Shown in pieces: positions 38,301 to 49,292 of a DNA stretch of 64,000 nucleotides (position 1 is the first letter of the stretch; the number at the start of each line of letters is the position of its first letter). Where the stretch lies: assembly GCA_029204225.1 (NCBI GenBank), contig CM055106.1:994889-1058888 (forward strand), read 5' to 3'. The stretch is from Diphasiastrum complanatum (Eukaryota > Streptophyta > Lycopodiopsida > Lycopodiales > Lycopodiaceae). Made by a program: the position numbers and the translations under genes. Below the pieces are notes generated by a model. That model made no database searches. It was not told the origin of the DNA and worked only from the letters and a program-made list of their open reading frames with translations.

Positions 38301-38544
38301 TCGCGCTGCACTCACTTCCGCCCTGCACGTTGATATGGTGGAGCTATGGAAAACCCATAACTTTCTCCAGAGTATGCTCCATTATTACAAACCCATGCCC
38401 TTCCTGAACAAATTACGATGGCAAATGATGGAGGGCATCAGCACGACAATCTACCACTCCCGACAGCAACAGTCTCGTCTCCAAGAAGCACAAAAGATCC
38501 AGGACGAAAAGGCGTTGATTGGTGTGGGACCACCAATCCAATAA
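35395..38544 (+). pseudogene. ORF3 region of gypsy element A
   Basis: About 3.1 kb of degenerate coding sequence ending 12 bp before the 3' LTR, so it belongs to element A by position. N-terminal part starts MASRDSSLSLHRRKLPRPYS and runs, with two TAG stops and a frameshift near 35800, to LHMLVTK (36052). A Ser/Thr/Pro-rich stretch follows (36150-36800), then a Gln/Glu-rich coiled-coil-like part (36930-37340: QKEKTRLEEENKQKQ, MQQTIDTLKAEKDETIAYSQ). The C-terminal domain (about 37960-38544) has NPYYYPVARRE, IFWPKLKG, DLVAFLTEIRGFWDRGLPPI and INIARLYYRAAL and ends GVGPPIQ. Shorter similar blocks occur at 5600-6000. No known domain recognised; function unknown. Confidence 0.65.
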
Positions 38545-38556
38545 GGAGGGAGATAA
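38543..38556 (+). other. Polypurine tract of gypsy element A
   Basis: AAGGAGGGAGATAA directly before the 3' LTR start; would prime plus-strand DNA synthesis. Confidence 0.9.
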
Positions 38557-39378
38557 TGTTAGCAACTGTGCTAACACAGAGAAAATAAAAAAGAAAGAAA
38601 TAAAAATCTGTGGCATGTGTTTTGTAAGACCATGTATGAGTATTTGTTAATAAACTTCAGCCATGGCATGTGTTTTGTAAGTCCATAAGAAGAAGCTTAA
38701 ATAATAATAAAAAAGCCTAAACTTAGATTTAGAACTTAGACTTAGGAAACTTAAGATTAGAAATATTTTATCTTAAGTTTTCCTAAGTTAAGAAATTTGA
38801 AGTTCTAAATCCTAAGTTAGAAGTTCTAGAAAGGCTAGAAACAGATTAGTCCCATAAGTTAGTATATACTTATGGAAGACCCTCCTTGCCATAAAAGGAG
38901 ATGTATTTGCATTCTAAACAACACTTTTGAGATTGAGCTATCTTGCTCTCTATTTTGGAGAATTATTATTCTATTTCATTTGTGATCCCTTTGGAAAGAT
39001 GCATAGCTTGAGGGAAGATGCTCGGGCCTCCTCTTGCCTCCTTTTCATCGGTTTTATTGTGGCATGTTCATTATTGCTTATTTGCTTAGTATTTGTCGCA
39101 ATCTCATTTTATTACCCTTTGGGTGTTAATCTAGGATTTAGTCTAATCACCTTGCTAGTTGGGTAAGCCTTAGTAAGGTTTTGTATTTTGTCATCTCAAT
39201 TAATTTCATTTCTGTTTCGGGCACTAGTTGGGTAAGCCTTAGTGCTTCATCATTGTTTTATTTTCGTATTTTCGTTGAAGCTTGTTGTAGAAACTTAAAA
39301 AGTGGACGAATCTCTACATCACTATACTACACCCGTAAGTAGATCTAGCCACTGCACGAACTAGAAATACTTCCAACA
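38557..39378 (+). mobile_element. 3' LTR of gypsy element A
   Basis: 822 bp, TGTTAGCAACTG to TTCCAACA, plus strand; inverted relative to its partner at 28672-29493. Identified as 3' LTR by the polypurine tract upstream and copia gene continuation downstream. Confidence 0.95.
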
Positions 39379-39383
39379 CTAAC
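39379..39383 (+). repeat. Target site duplication of element A (right copy)
   Basis: CTAAC right after the LTR; matches 29494-29498 on the opposite strand. Confidence 0.9.
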
Positions 39384-41040
39384 ATTCTTGATGTTGATGA
39401 AAAGGATCCTACTTTGGATGGTGATGATGATGGACCTTCATCAAGTCAAAGGCCAAGGAGAACATCAATGGAAAGACAAGTACCTTTAAGGCTCACATAT
39501 GATGCAAAGGGTAAGCAAGTAGTTTATGGAAAGTATGTTGTTTTCTTAACCTCTTTGGATGACCCTACAAGTGTAGATCAAGAAAGGAAAGAAGAGGAGT
39601 GGATCCAAGCAATGGATCTTGAGTATCAAGCTCTTATGAAGAATGTAACGTGGAGATTGGAAACAATCCAAGATGGATCTATCAACAAGTACAAGGCAAG
39701 GTTAGTGGCAAAAGAATATGCTCAACTACAAGGGATTGACTATGATGAGACCTTTGCACCCGTGGCAAAGATGGTAAGCATTCTAGTCATCATTTCACTT
39801 GTTACACTTTATGGATGGAATTTATGACAAATGGACATTTCAAATGCATTCTTGAATGGTGATCTTGAGGAGGAAGTGTACATGGAGCAGCCCGAGAGCT
39901 ACATTTAATCAACAAAGCCAAATCATGTGTGTCTACTACAAAAGAGTTTGCATGGCCTTAAGCAATCACCAAGGAGTTGGTATGCTAAGCCTAACACTTT
40001 TTTACTCTCTCAAGGCTTTGTTATGAGTGAGTATGATAATTCACTTTATTATAGGTTTGCTGGAAATGATATTACCATCTTGCTAATCTATGTGGATGAT
40101 ATCATCTTGAGTGGTGGATACAAGATGTGGAAGATATCAAGAGTGCTCTTAAGGAGTTTGAGGTGCATGATCTTGGTAATTTGTATGACATTTTGGGAAT
40201 AGAAGTCATTAGATCTTTTCAATATACTTTTTTTTGTCAAGAGAAGTAGGCTAATTCTATTCTAGAAAGATTTCATATGGTAGATGCAAAAGCTAGTGAT
40301 ACACCTATGGAGTCTCATGTAAAGCTAATTATAAGAGGTAATGAAAGATCCTTCGAGGACATTACTCTCTATAGGAAGCTAGCTGATTCACTCATCTATC
40401 TAACCATTACTAGACCAGATCTATTGTGTTGGAAGATTGAGTCAATTCATGCAAGATCCTAGTGAGGAGCATTGGAAGCTAGGAAAATGAGTTTTGAGGT
40501 ACATCATTGGAACTTGAGATTTTGGCATATTGTATGTAGGATCATCATCTAATTTGTTTGGATTTTCAGATTTGGATTATGCTGGAGATATAATGGATAG
40601 GAAATCCATTAGTATTCATTGTATTTTCAGAGGTGATGGAGCTATATCATGGATGTCGAAGAAACAAGCCACTATCTCATTGTCATCTAGTGAGGCCGAG
40701 TACAAAGCTCTTACACATTGCACAAAGGAGATGGTATGAATCAAGCAGATGATCAAGTATGTTCACTTGATGGACTTTTCAGAGAGCCCAATCATCTTTT
40801 GTGAAAATTTGTTAGCCCAAAAGCTGGCAACCAATCCTATCATTCATGCTAGGAGCAAGCATATTGAGGTGCAATATCATTTTGTGAGGGAGCAAGTCAT
40901 TGCAAAGGAGGTGGAGCTTCAACATGTGTCCTCCAGGGAATGTGTAGCTGATATTTTCACCAAAGCATTGGGAAAGGACTTGTTCATGAAGCATAGGACA
41001 TCACTTGGAGTGTTATCAAAGTCCATGCTAAAACTAGTTG

Positions 41041-41049
41041 AAGAGGGAG
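41041..41049 (+). other. Copia polypurine tract
   Basis: AAGAGGGAG next to the LTR start; overlaps the last codons of pol. Confidence 0.8.
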
Positions 41050-42483
41050 TGTGAGAGATTCAGCTAGTTTGATCATATTTGTTATATTTCCATATTTGAC
41101 ATATTGAGACTAACTTTGTTTTTAGAGTAGAGATTGACTTTTCAAAGTTCATTAGTCTAAATGTCATTTGAATAAACACTTTTTGAAAGTGTGGGAAAGT
41201 TAGAAGGCGAGTTTGTGTAGATTCAAATTTGAATGTTGGGTACTTTGATCTAGACCTAAAAATAGTAGGGTTAGCATTTTAGAGAGAAAACCAACTGGCC
41301 AAATAGGGTTTGGACCTGTTATAAAAGGATGTAACTCTTGGAGAGAAATATCTTCTCTCTATCTCATTTCATGCTTATACATGGTTCTCGTGGGTTCTAC
41401 TATCCATTGATGCACTATACTTGTGATTGCTTGTAATTCTATGTGTAGAATGATCTATATTTGTTATTTTTGGATACACACATGTGAAATACAGCAGCTT
41501 GCTAGTTTTGTATGGACAACAATAGTACTTTATCATTTGATTCATATTTTTCAAGTTCTATTAGAGTTTGCATCTCATTTTGTGTGTAGATGCTGATTTT
41601 TCTACATTGGTGAGATTGGTAGAGTATTTCTCTTTGTAACCCAAGATATTTCAAGTGGATTGGATCATAATAATCTGAAATCCTTCACATCAACTTTCTA
41701 GGGACTTTTGGATGCGCATGCTGTTAAAAATGTCAGTTCAAACTTGTTATACTTGGTGTATCTTGAGATATGAGATCATGATAGGATCTCACACGTGAGG
41801 AGTCTGTTCCCATATGTGAAAAGATGTACATAACTTGTTTTTAAAAGTTAGATTGATTTTAGATGGATCTACCCATTTGTGAAATTGACCTTTGAGTAGA
41901 ATCTAGAAATGAATCATTTTGGTCAAACTTTTGTAAATAGAATGCACTTCCATGTGAATGATTAAATGCTCCCACATGTCAATTCCTATAAATGTGGAAG
42001 ACTAGCTTTTTGTTTTCTAGCCAAAGAGAATAGTCAACTTTGGGAAATGAGCATATATGGCTCCCATTGGTAGAGATGGATGACTAGGCACTCTTCACAC
42101 ATGTGAGGGCTTACACAGCTCATGGATGTACTTGATCTATAAGGGATCAACCAAATCAATGAGAAGTTGATGTGACATTGGCAAATTCTAGTTTTCTTTG
42201 TATTTTTCACATTTGTCTTGAGTTTTCATGAGTGGAATGACCTTGTATGCTTGAGTACTTTAATATCTATTTACAGTCCATATAGGTACTGTCCTCCATG
42301 TGTGTGAGGCCGCTCTACTGAGTTTTTAGTCATTTGATCCATTGCTCTTGCTTAAATCATAGTGTAATGCATTTAGATCAAGATCTAACACTTAGAACTT
42401 GATAGATCATTGTATTAAGCAATCAATAACTCTTAATAATTGTTTTGTACAATCATACTTGTCCTTTTTTCTGAGAATTGACA
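41050..42483 (+). mobile_element. Copia LTR shared by two elements
   Basis: 1434 bp, TGTGAGAGATTCAGCTAG to GAGAATTGACA. It is 3' LTR to the copia pol on its left (polypurine tract at 41041) and 5' LTR to the gag on its right (primer site at 42484). TATA box TATAAAAGG at 41320-41328. A CACACATGTG box lies near 41476. Related LTRs start at 47081 (+), 56166 (-) and 63901 (-). Confidence 0.9.
41320..41328 (+). promoter_or_regulatory. TATA box of the copia LTR
   Basis: TATAAAAGG, kept in the related LTRs as CCTTTTATA on the opposite strand near 55888 and 63618, about 280 bp from each LTR start. Confidence 0.7.
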
Positions 42484-42496
42484 TGGTATCAGAGCC
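42484..42496 (+). other. Primer binding site (initiator tRNA-Met)
   Basis: TGGTATCAGAGCC directly after the LTR end. Confidence 0.9.
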
Positions 42497-43075
42497 AAGT
42501 CTAAGAGTGATCTAATGATTAATGAATCTTGTGAAATCATTGATAATGAGTTGTTTTTGAGCTTTACTTGAGAGGGCGAGTTCAAGGAGATAGGTTCCAT
42601 CAATATTTTTTGTCAAGATCAATTTGTGGGCTGCTGATGTACTGTCCACACATGTGAAACTGTACAACAATCTTCAAATTAACTCCCTTTAGTGTTTTTG
42701 ATCCAGAAATGTGCATACTAGTCCAAAATTCAAGGTTTTTGGTGGCATTGTCAAGATCTAGGTTCAATCCACTGAATGCTAATGATCAAATAGTGTTTTG
42801 ATTCATTGAAGGAATTTATTTTGAAGCATTAGATCAAATCTATAAGGTTGATTTGTTTAGATCTAAGTGTGTGAAATATCAAACAAAATTGTACTAGAAT
42901 CAATTTTTTGGAGGATTGACTTGCTAGGATATTTGAAGTAGATCTATTATACCATCATCCAAGTTGATCTAGGTTGATTGGGCCGAGATTAGAAGCTTCT
43001 TGGAAAGCTAGAAATCTATCTTAAATCACTCATTATCAAGAGATCTTTGTGCATCTCATAGACTTTCATTCACAA
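42497..43075 (+). other. 5' leader of the mosaic copia element
   Basis: Untranslated leader between primer site and gag. No other feature. Confidence 0.6.
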
Positions 43076-44751
43076 TGTCATCCATGGGTGGATATTTGTT
43101 AGAATCTAGTGATAAACTAACTTCACAAACTATTCCATTTGGAAAGTGAGGATGGAATCACTACTTGTGATCCATGACCTCTTTGATATTGTTATAGGAG
43201 TTGAGGAAGAGCCTCAAGCTACCCAAGAACAACTAAAATACAATAAGAGGGCTAGATTAGTCTTACATTGCTTAAAGTTGAATGTATGCAATGACCTCTT
43301 GAAGGAGGTGGCTTCTTGTGCCTCATCAAAAGAGGCTTGGGATTCAGTAAAGAATATTTATGAATCCAATAACACTTCAAGAGTGCTTATGCTAAGAAAC
43401 TTGATCTTGCAAAGCATGAGGGGAAGTGGAGAAAATGGACAAGAGTATGTCCTAAGGGTAAAACCTTTGAACAAAGAACTAGGATCTATAGGAAAGAAGA
43501 TCCAAGACAATGAACTAGTACAAGTAACTTTTAATGGATTAGGTGATGATTTCTCTAATATAGTTCACTGTTTTGCTATTCAAGACCAACTCACATCAAA
43601 AGGCAAGAAGAAGACTCATCCATTCAAGAAGTTCCAAGGAAAGGAGGCCGAGGCAAAGGATGGAGGATCTACCTCCAAAGGGAAGCAAAAGAACAAAGCT
43701 GGGAAGAAATGACACTTTGCTTTCTAATGTTATGAGAAGAAGAATGCACAAGGGAAGGAGGAAGAACAAAGCTAGGAAGAAAGGACACTTTGCTTTCGAA
43801 TGTTATAAGAAGAAGAATGCACAAGGGGAGGAGGAAGAGGATGGCTTCAAACATCCTTGATGATAGCATCTACCCCAAGATCAAGCCAAGAGACATGGTG
43901 GATTGATAGTGGGGCTAGCTCCCACATGTCATTCAACAAGCATTATTTTTCTACTCTACTTTCTTGTAATGATTCTAAGAAGTCAATCTACAATGCTAGT
44001 GATCAAGAATGTAAGATTAATGGCATAGGATCTATTCCATTATGCTTAGGATCATCTAAGAGGATAGATCTTGTTTTTTTATGTTCCATCAATTGCAAAG
44101 AAATTGCTTAGTGTTGGTCAACTAATGGACAACAGACTAGATGTACATTTCAAGAATGGAGTGTGTTTCACCTTGAAAAGCTAGTGGATAGCTAGTGGCA
44201 TTAAGCAAGGAAGGCTTTTTAAGTTGGATGCTAATGTGGCCATTGAAAGTGTGAATATGGTTAGGGAGGAGTTGACTCAACTGGAGCTTTGGCACAAAAG
44301 ATTAGGCCATCCTAATCTTCAAGCAATGGAATCCATGGCATCAAAGGAGCTAGCTCTCGGCCTACCAAAATCTTTCAAGAAGTGTGGCAAAGTGTGTGAG
44401 ACATATGGCCTTGCAAAGTCACACAAGACTTTTTACAAGAGATCTTTGACAAGATCTACCTCACCTTTGGATCTTATTCATCCAGATGTACATGCTTTTT
44501 CTCATGAAAGTAATGGAGGTGCCTTAATGTATGTGACTTTCATAGATGATTGTACTAGATTCACTTGGATTGAATTATTGTCTAAGAAAAGTCTTGTATA
44601 TGAAGCTTTTGTAAAGTTTAAGTCTCTAGTGGAAAAGCAACTTAGTTCTTGCATTAAAGTTCTAAGATGTGATAGTGGAGAAAAATATATCTCCAACAAG
44701 ATGAGAGACTTTTGTGAGATCAATGGCATTAAGAGAGAGCTCACTTGTTCC
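43076..44751 (+). pseudogene. Mosaic copia element: gag, protease, integrase core
   Basis: Gag starts at 43076 (MSSMGGYLLESSDK), shifts frame by one base near 43148, then runs open to 43712. The nucleocapsid region (43700-43860) is a tandem duplication with broken knuckles. The protease box WWIDSGASSHMSF is intact near 43900, followed by LCLGSSKRIDL. Pre-integrase LWHKRLGHPNLQAM and integrase core (DLIHPDVHAFSH, FIDDCTRFTWIELL, LRCDSGEKYISN with DNGGEY altered) run to TCSYT, where they are cut at 44751 by an LTR-like piece. Closely related to the minus-strand element at 49453-51300. Confidence 0.88.
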
Positions 44752-45430
44752 TACACCCTATTGGATTTATTTTCTCTACTCTCCTAAACCCCATTATAAT
44801 CTAGTTCCATTCATTGCTGCATCTTTATCTGCATTGTCGCGTAGTTTATCACTAAAGATGAGTAAGCAAAGATGGCTGACATATCGGGCAAGCCCAACTT
44901 TGAACTATCGAAGAAGCTCGACTTATCAACCTCTTCATGCTCACTCTTTGTACTGCCCAATAGACTTGACAATAACAGCAGGCATGATCTTCCTCTTCAC
45001 ATCGCAACGGCTCCACGCCTTCTCTTGTACACTTATCTGCATAAATGTATATAGTATATAGATCATTCAATTAATGAAAACGTAAGACAGAGTGTGTGTG
45101 TGCATGTAATTGATCCATTGATCAAGAACATGGATTATCAAATCCGGAGAGACAGACATAGTAGATGCCTTCGTGCATTGATTCTTTCTTCAGATGGATC
45201 GTCAATAATGAGCTCATAGCTTTTACAATTAGTAGTTAGCTTTGTGAGATGCGATTTCACCCGCTATTGTCTTGTACTCACCTACATTTACTGATTTGTA
45301 TTTTCATACAATTAATCTGAATAAAGTTCTGTCTAGTTCTGCATTCAAACTGTCTTTAGTAATTGCAATGCTTTCTTCTTCTTGTTTGACTTTCTGATTG
45401 CTTGGTCTGATTGTCTGCTCTTGCTCCTGC
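44752..45430 (+). mobile_element. Foreign LTR-like fragment inside copia integrase
   Basis: Begins TATTGGATTTATTTTCTC, related to the copia-type LTR at 6670 (-). It replaces the integrase catalytic Glu region and the C-terminus. No target duplication is evident, so insertion came with deletion or recombination. Right boundary approximate. Confidence 0.55.
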
Positions 45431-46272
45431 TACCACTTTTGGAAGAGCAAGATCAAGTACCAAAGGGGCCGAGAAGATCCACAAGGAGCAAGGTCGAGCC
45501 TTCAAGGCTCACATAAGGGAAGCAAAGAGAAGACACAACTCCTTCTACCTCTTACTCTATTCTAACTACAATGCTTGAAGAGCCATCATGTTATGAAGAT
45601 GCAAGTAGATCACAAGTTTGGAGAGATGCAATGGAAGTAGAGTTTGATGCTTTGATAGATGATCAAACTTGGAATCTTGTACACCTTCATATGGGAAGAA
45701 GCCACTTGCATGTAAGTAAATCTATAGATTAAAGTACAATAAAGATGGATCTATAAGTAAGTACAAAGCTAGATTGGTTGCTAAGGGGTTTCTTCAAACT
45801 GAAGGCATAGATTATAAAGAAACATTTGCTCCTATAGCAAAGCTTGTAACTATTACATTGATCATTTGTATTGCTACTTTGTTCAAGTGGAAGAGGTGAG
45901 CAAAGCCTACAAGTTTACATTCCTTCTACTAACAAAGTGATTGTTAATAGAGATGTCATTTTTTATAAGGGAAACATTCCAAAAGTATCTTCAAGCATTA
46001 TTGACAGTGATGTGGATGGATCTACCATTCTTGACATTGATGTAAAGAATCCTACTCTAGATGGTGATGATGAAGGACCATGATCAAGTCAAAAGCCAAG
46101 GAGAACATCAAGGGAAAGACAAATTCCTTCAAGGCTTACTTATGATGAGAAGGGTAAGCAAGTGGAAGTGACTCATTTTGCTTTTCTCACATCTTTTGAT
46201 GGATCTTCTTGTATAGATTTAGCTATGCAAGTGGATGGATGTTTCATGACTTTATAGCAAGTAATGGATTTG
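45431..46272 (+). pseudogene. Chimeric copia linker and RT pieces
   Basis: First part matches the 49-kb copia family: PRRSTRSKVEPSRLT, SQVWRDAMEVEFDALIDDQTW, SKYKARLVAKGFLQTEGIDY, ETFAPIAKL and CIATLFKW. At about 45895 it jumps back to the linker of the other copia family: EVSKAYKFT, IPSTNKVIVNRDVIFYKGNIPKV, TILDIDVKNPTLDGDDEG and RRTSRERQIPSRLTYDEKGK. So the same linker region occurs twice, from two families: a recombination joint. RT palm and YVDD are absent. Confidence 0.8.
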
Positions 46273-46905
46273 GAAAACAAAGTCTGTTCAATGAATTTGA
46301 TCATCAAGTTGATGATCAAGAGGTTGATCTCAAAGGAGTTCAACAACATGAAAGGAGAGATGGCAATTTGGAGCTAGTCAAGAGCATCAAAAGAGAGTCA
46401 ATTGGCAAAGATGTTATGGATCTATTTTTGTCGGTTATTGAAGACTCAAGTAAGGTCAAAGGAACAGCAAGTAAGTGTTGTTCAAATTTTCTTTACTTGT
46501 TCTATCTCATGTTTGAGCATTTTCATGTGGATGTGTGCAAATTGTCAAAATATGGTAAAACTAGCGACATTGGTGAGCATCATTTTGATGTTGAAGTTGT
46601 ACTAGCATTCTTGAAGGATGGTTTTGCTGATGGAAATGAAGCTATTGGAGGTTCATTATATCACTCATTCATGATCAAGTCATCAAGGTATGATGGTATC
46701 CTGAGACAAAATGGAGATGGAGGCTCATTCATGGAGTTTGATGGTGAATACATGGCAATGAAGGACAAACATGGAGGAGACATGCAAGCAAATGTTGATC
46801 ACTCACATTTATTGTTTGTTTCTATATTTTTTCAGAGTTGATAGCATGGAGAATCATCTCATTTACATTCTATGTGATTCTTCATGGCATATTAAAGTGA
46901 TATGT
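46273..46905 (+). CDS. Non-retroviral insert ORF in a copia element (copy 1)
   Basis: A frame open from 46209 to 46841 continues past the copia linker (QVMDLE) with sequence unlike any retroviral domain: FNEFDHQVDDQEVDLKG, SIGKDVMDLFLSVIEDS, FHVDVCKLSKYGKTSDIG, DVEVVLAFLKDGFADGNE, GDGGSFMEFDGEYMAMKDK and HGGDMQANVDH. It sits where RT should be and is followed by the last part of RNase H. The C-terminal block matches the insert at 56748-57262 (DEDGGSFMEYHGGYKATKDK), so the segment is shared between separate elements. No known domain recognised. Whether it is translated is unknown; it lacks its own clear start and may be read from the copia frame. Confidence 0.5.
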
Positions 46906-47080
46906 CAAAATTATGTGAGGGAGCAAGTCATGTCAAAGGCGGTGGAGCTTCAACATGTTTCTTCAAGGCAATGAGTAGTTGATATATTCACCAAAGCATT
47001 GGGAATTGACTTGTTTATGAAGCATAGGACATCACTTGGAGTGTTATCAAAGTCCATGCTAAAACTAGTCGAAGAGGGAG
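46906..47080 (+). pseudogene. Copia RNase H tail and polypurine tract
   Basis: YVREQVMSKAVELQHVSSRQ, stop, VVDIFTKALGIDLFMKHRTS and LGVLSKSMLKLVEEGV, then GAAGAGGGAG at 47071-47080. Confidence 0.85.
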
Positions 47081-47215
47081 TGTGAGAGATTTCAACTAGT
47101 TTAGTCATATTTGCTACATTTGTTTATCTGGCATTTGAGGCCAATTTCAAATTAGACTTAGAGTTTGACTTTTCATAGTTATATTAGTCTAAAAGCATTT
47201 GAATAATGCTCAGAT
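47081..47215 (+). mobile_element. Truncated copia 3' LTR
   Basis: TGTGAGAGATTTCAACTAG; follows the 41050 LTR for about 130 bp and stops at GAATAATGCT, where a SINE-like sequence begins. Confidence 0.8.
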
Positions 47216-47216
47216 G

Positions 47217-47510
47217 TATATATATATAACTGTCAGAGGATCTTCAGTCATTCTGATTATAGTTTAAAAGATCATTAACAACCGTTGAACATGATCCGTA
47301 GATCGGTTATTAGAGCTTCGTAAAGACATGAAGAAGTACAGAAGAACGATCTCCTTTGTACATGTTAGGAGCGTGAAAGTGTGGCACCGTTTATCCGTAG
47401 CCTGTCCTGTTAGAAATCCATAAATCATAATATGGATGGACAGACTAGGATTCGGACCCAAGACCTCCCTCATATCGGATGGGATGCTCTACCACTGAGC
47501 TATCCGCCAT
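47217..47510 (-). mobile_element. tRNA-derived SINE-like element
   Basis: Minus strand starts TGGCGGATAGCTCAGTGG at about 47509. It has an RNA polymerase III A box (TAGCTCAGTGG, 47502-47492) and B box (GGTCCGAATCC, 47458-47448) at tRNA spacing. The anticodon stem has a mismatch and the acceptor ends do not pair, so it is not a working tRNA. About 230 bp of unrelated body follow, ending in an AT repeat (TATATATATA). This head-body-tail plan is that of a plant SINE. Confidence 0.65.
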
Positions 47511-47728
47511 GTTTGATAGTTCTCTCTAGAGTGTGGATTGATATTCCAACAATTCACACTAACTTGATTGATACAAAATCAAAAAAGATATTTACAAGTA
47601 TAAAAAATACTTTCTTTCACATGGGGGGACAGGCTCCACACGTGTGAAATCAGATCATGAACATTGTTCTAATGATTGATCTTTATTTACAATAAACAAT
47701 GACAAGTGAGAAGTGACAATTTTCAACA
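47511..47728 (-). mobile_element. 3' LTR fragment of the minus-strand copia element D
   Basis: Minus strand starts TGTTGAAAATTGTCAC at 47728 after the polypurine tract GAGGAGGAG (47737-47729). Contains CACACGTGTG (about 47638). It ends or is cut at CAAACA beside the SINE-like head. Confidence 0.7.
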
Positions 47729-47737
47729 CTCCTCCTC

Positions 47738-49290
47738 ACTTCTAACTTGGCAAATCTAATGTACATCTATCTACAATTCCAAGAGCATATCTTAACTTGA
47801 AAAATAGATCTTTGGACAATGGCTTGGTTAAGATATCAGCTATGCATTTGGATGATGGTACATGATGTAGTTGCACCTCCTTGAATTGTACCTTCTCCCT
47901 TGCAAAGTGGTGAGCTATCTCAATATGCTTTGTTCTAGCATGGAAGATAGGATTGGAAGAAATTTGTTGAGAAGCTTGATTGTCACAATATATGTACGGG
48001 ATCTACTCCGCCTCTAGCACATGTAGCTCCATCAAGAGTCTTCTTAGCCACAGAAGCTCTTTGGTTGTTGAAGTCAATGCCTTGTACTCGGCTTCACAAG
48101 AAGATAGTGAAATAGTACCTTGCTTTATGGAAAGTCAAGATATTACTCCTCCACAAAGGAATGTTGCAAATGCACTAATGGACTTTCTATCCATCTTGTC
48201 ACTTGCAAAATCTGAATCCAAGTAGGCTCTCAAGTGCAAGTTAGATCCTTCATAAAGTATGCCAAAAAATCTAGTACTAGAAACATATCTAAGCACTCTC
48301 TTGGCACTTTTCCAATGATGCACTAAAGGAGCTTGCATACTTTGACTCAACTTGCTTACACAAAAACTTAAGTCAGGTCTAGTAATGGTTAAATATATTT
48401 GAGAGCCTATAAGCTTTCTAAAGAGGGTGATGTCCACAAAGGATGCTTCATCACCTTCATTAGTTGCTTTCACAACATGCTCCATAGGGGTGTCAACCCC
48501 CTTACAATCTTTCATACCAAACTTTTCAAGAATGGAAGTAGCATACTTAGATTGACTTATGAAAGTACAATTGCTACTTCTAGACACTTCTATCCCAAGT
48601 ATAAACTTTAGGAAGCCTAGATCTACCATCTTGAACTCACTAGACAAATCAACTTTTACTTTGCCTTTGCCTTCATCATCATTTTCTGTCATAATGATGT
48701 CATCAACATAAAGCACCAAAATGATGATCTTTCCTTCATTACATTTGAAATATAAAGAAGGTTCATAAGCAATTAGTACAAAGCCAAGGGAATAGAGAAA
48801 ATCATGTAACCTAGAGTACCAAGCTCTAGGTGCTTGCTTCAAGTCATATAGGCTCTTCCTTAAGTAGCACACTTTTTGCTCCTCACCAACCTTGATGAAG
48901 CCCTCGGGTTGCATCATGTATATTTCCTCTTCTAAGAAGCCACTCAAGAAGGAATTTGTCACATCCCTTTGGTAGAGATCCCACTTGAACAAAGTAGCAA
49001 TGCAAATGATTAATCTAATAGCTGCAGGCTTAGCTACAGGTGCAAATGTTTCTTCATAATCCAATCCTTTTACTTGAAGAAATTATTTAGCAACAAGCTT
49101 AGCCTTGTACTTACTAATAGATCCATCTTGATTTTACTTTATTCTATAAATCCACTTACATGCAAGTGGCTTTTTCACTCTTGGAAGATTTACAAGATTC
49201 CAAGTATGATTTTCTTCTAATGCATCATAATCTTCTTGCATTGCATCTCTCCAAACTTTAGATCTATATGCTTCTTCAAAAGATGATGGT
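47738..49290 (-). pseudogene. Copia element D: RT and RNase H
   Basis: From about 49290: VWRDAMQEDYDALEENHTW, then RT with three stops before 49064. From 49064 the frame is open for 309 codons: ETFAPVAKPAAIRLIICIA, TNSFLSGFLEEEIYMMQPEG, SLYDLKQAPRAWYSRLHDF and the active site ILVLYVDDIIM at about 48720. Connection and RNase H follow (TPMEHVVKA, LTITRPDLSFCVSKLSQSM, KSAKRVLRYVSST, DSDFASDKMDRKSIS), one stop at 48135, then SLSSCEAEYKALTS, IYCDNQASQQISSNPIFHA and ADILTKPLSKDLFF to a stop near 47745. RT catalytic residues are intact; stops disable it. Confidence 0.92.
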
Positions 49291-49292
49291 TC

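Larger units (their letters stand above)
39379..41054 (+). pseudogene. Copia pol, right half of interrupted gene (RT and RNase H)
   Basis: Begins at the insertion site with ILDVDEKDPTLDGDDDGP, then linker (RPRRTSMERQVPLRLTY), a small deletion after NVTWRL, RT (INKYKARLVAKEYAQ, FAPVAKMVSILVII, SNAFLNGDLEEEVYMEQ, SLHGLKQSPRSWY) with an intact active site ILLIYVDDIILSG near 40085, and RNase H (FGFSDLDYAGDIMDRKSIS, ISWMSKKQATISLSSSEAEY, ARSKHIEVQYHFVREQVI, CVADIFTKALGKDLF) ending at TGA 41052-41054 inside the LTR. Several stops and frameshifts disable it. The integrase C-terminus is at 29494-29835 on the other strand. Confidence 0.92.

Noticed and set aside
44752-45430. Clean solo LTR insertion with target duplication
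   Set aside because: No matching 5-bp flanks were found and about 150 codons of copia are missing at the site.
47440-47510. Functional tRNA gene
   Set aside because: A and B boxes are present but the acceptor ends do not pair and the anticodon stem has a mismatch; SINE head is more likely.
47432-47647. Plus-strand frame with DGQTRIRTQDLPHIG
   Set aside because: It is the antisense translation of the tRNA-derived B-box region, a known artefact type.
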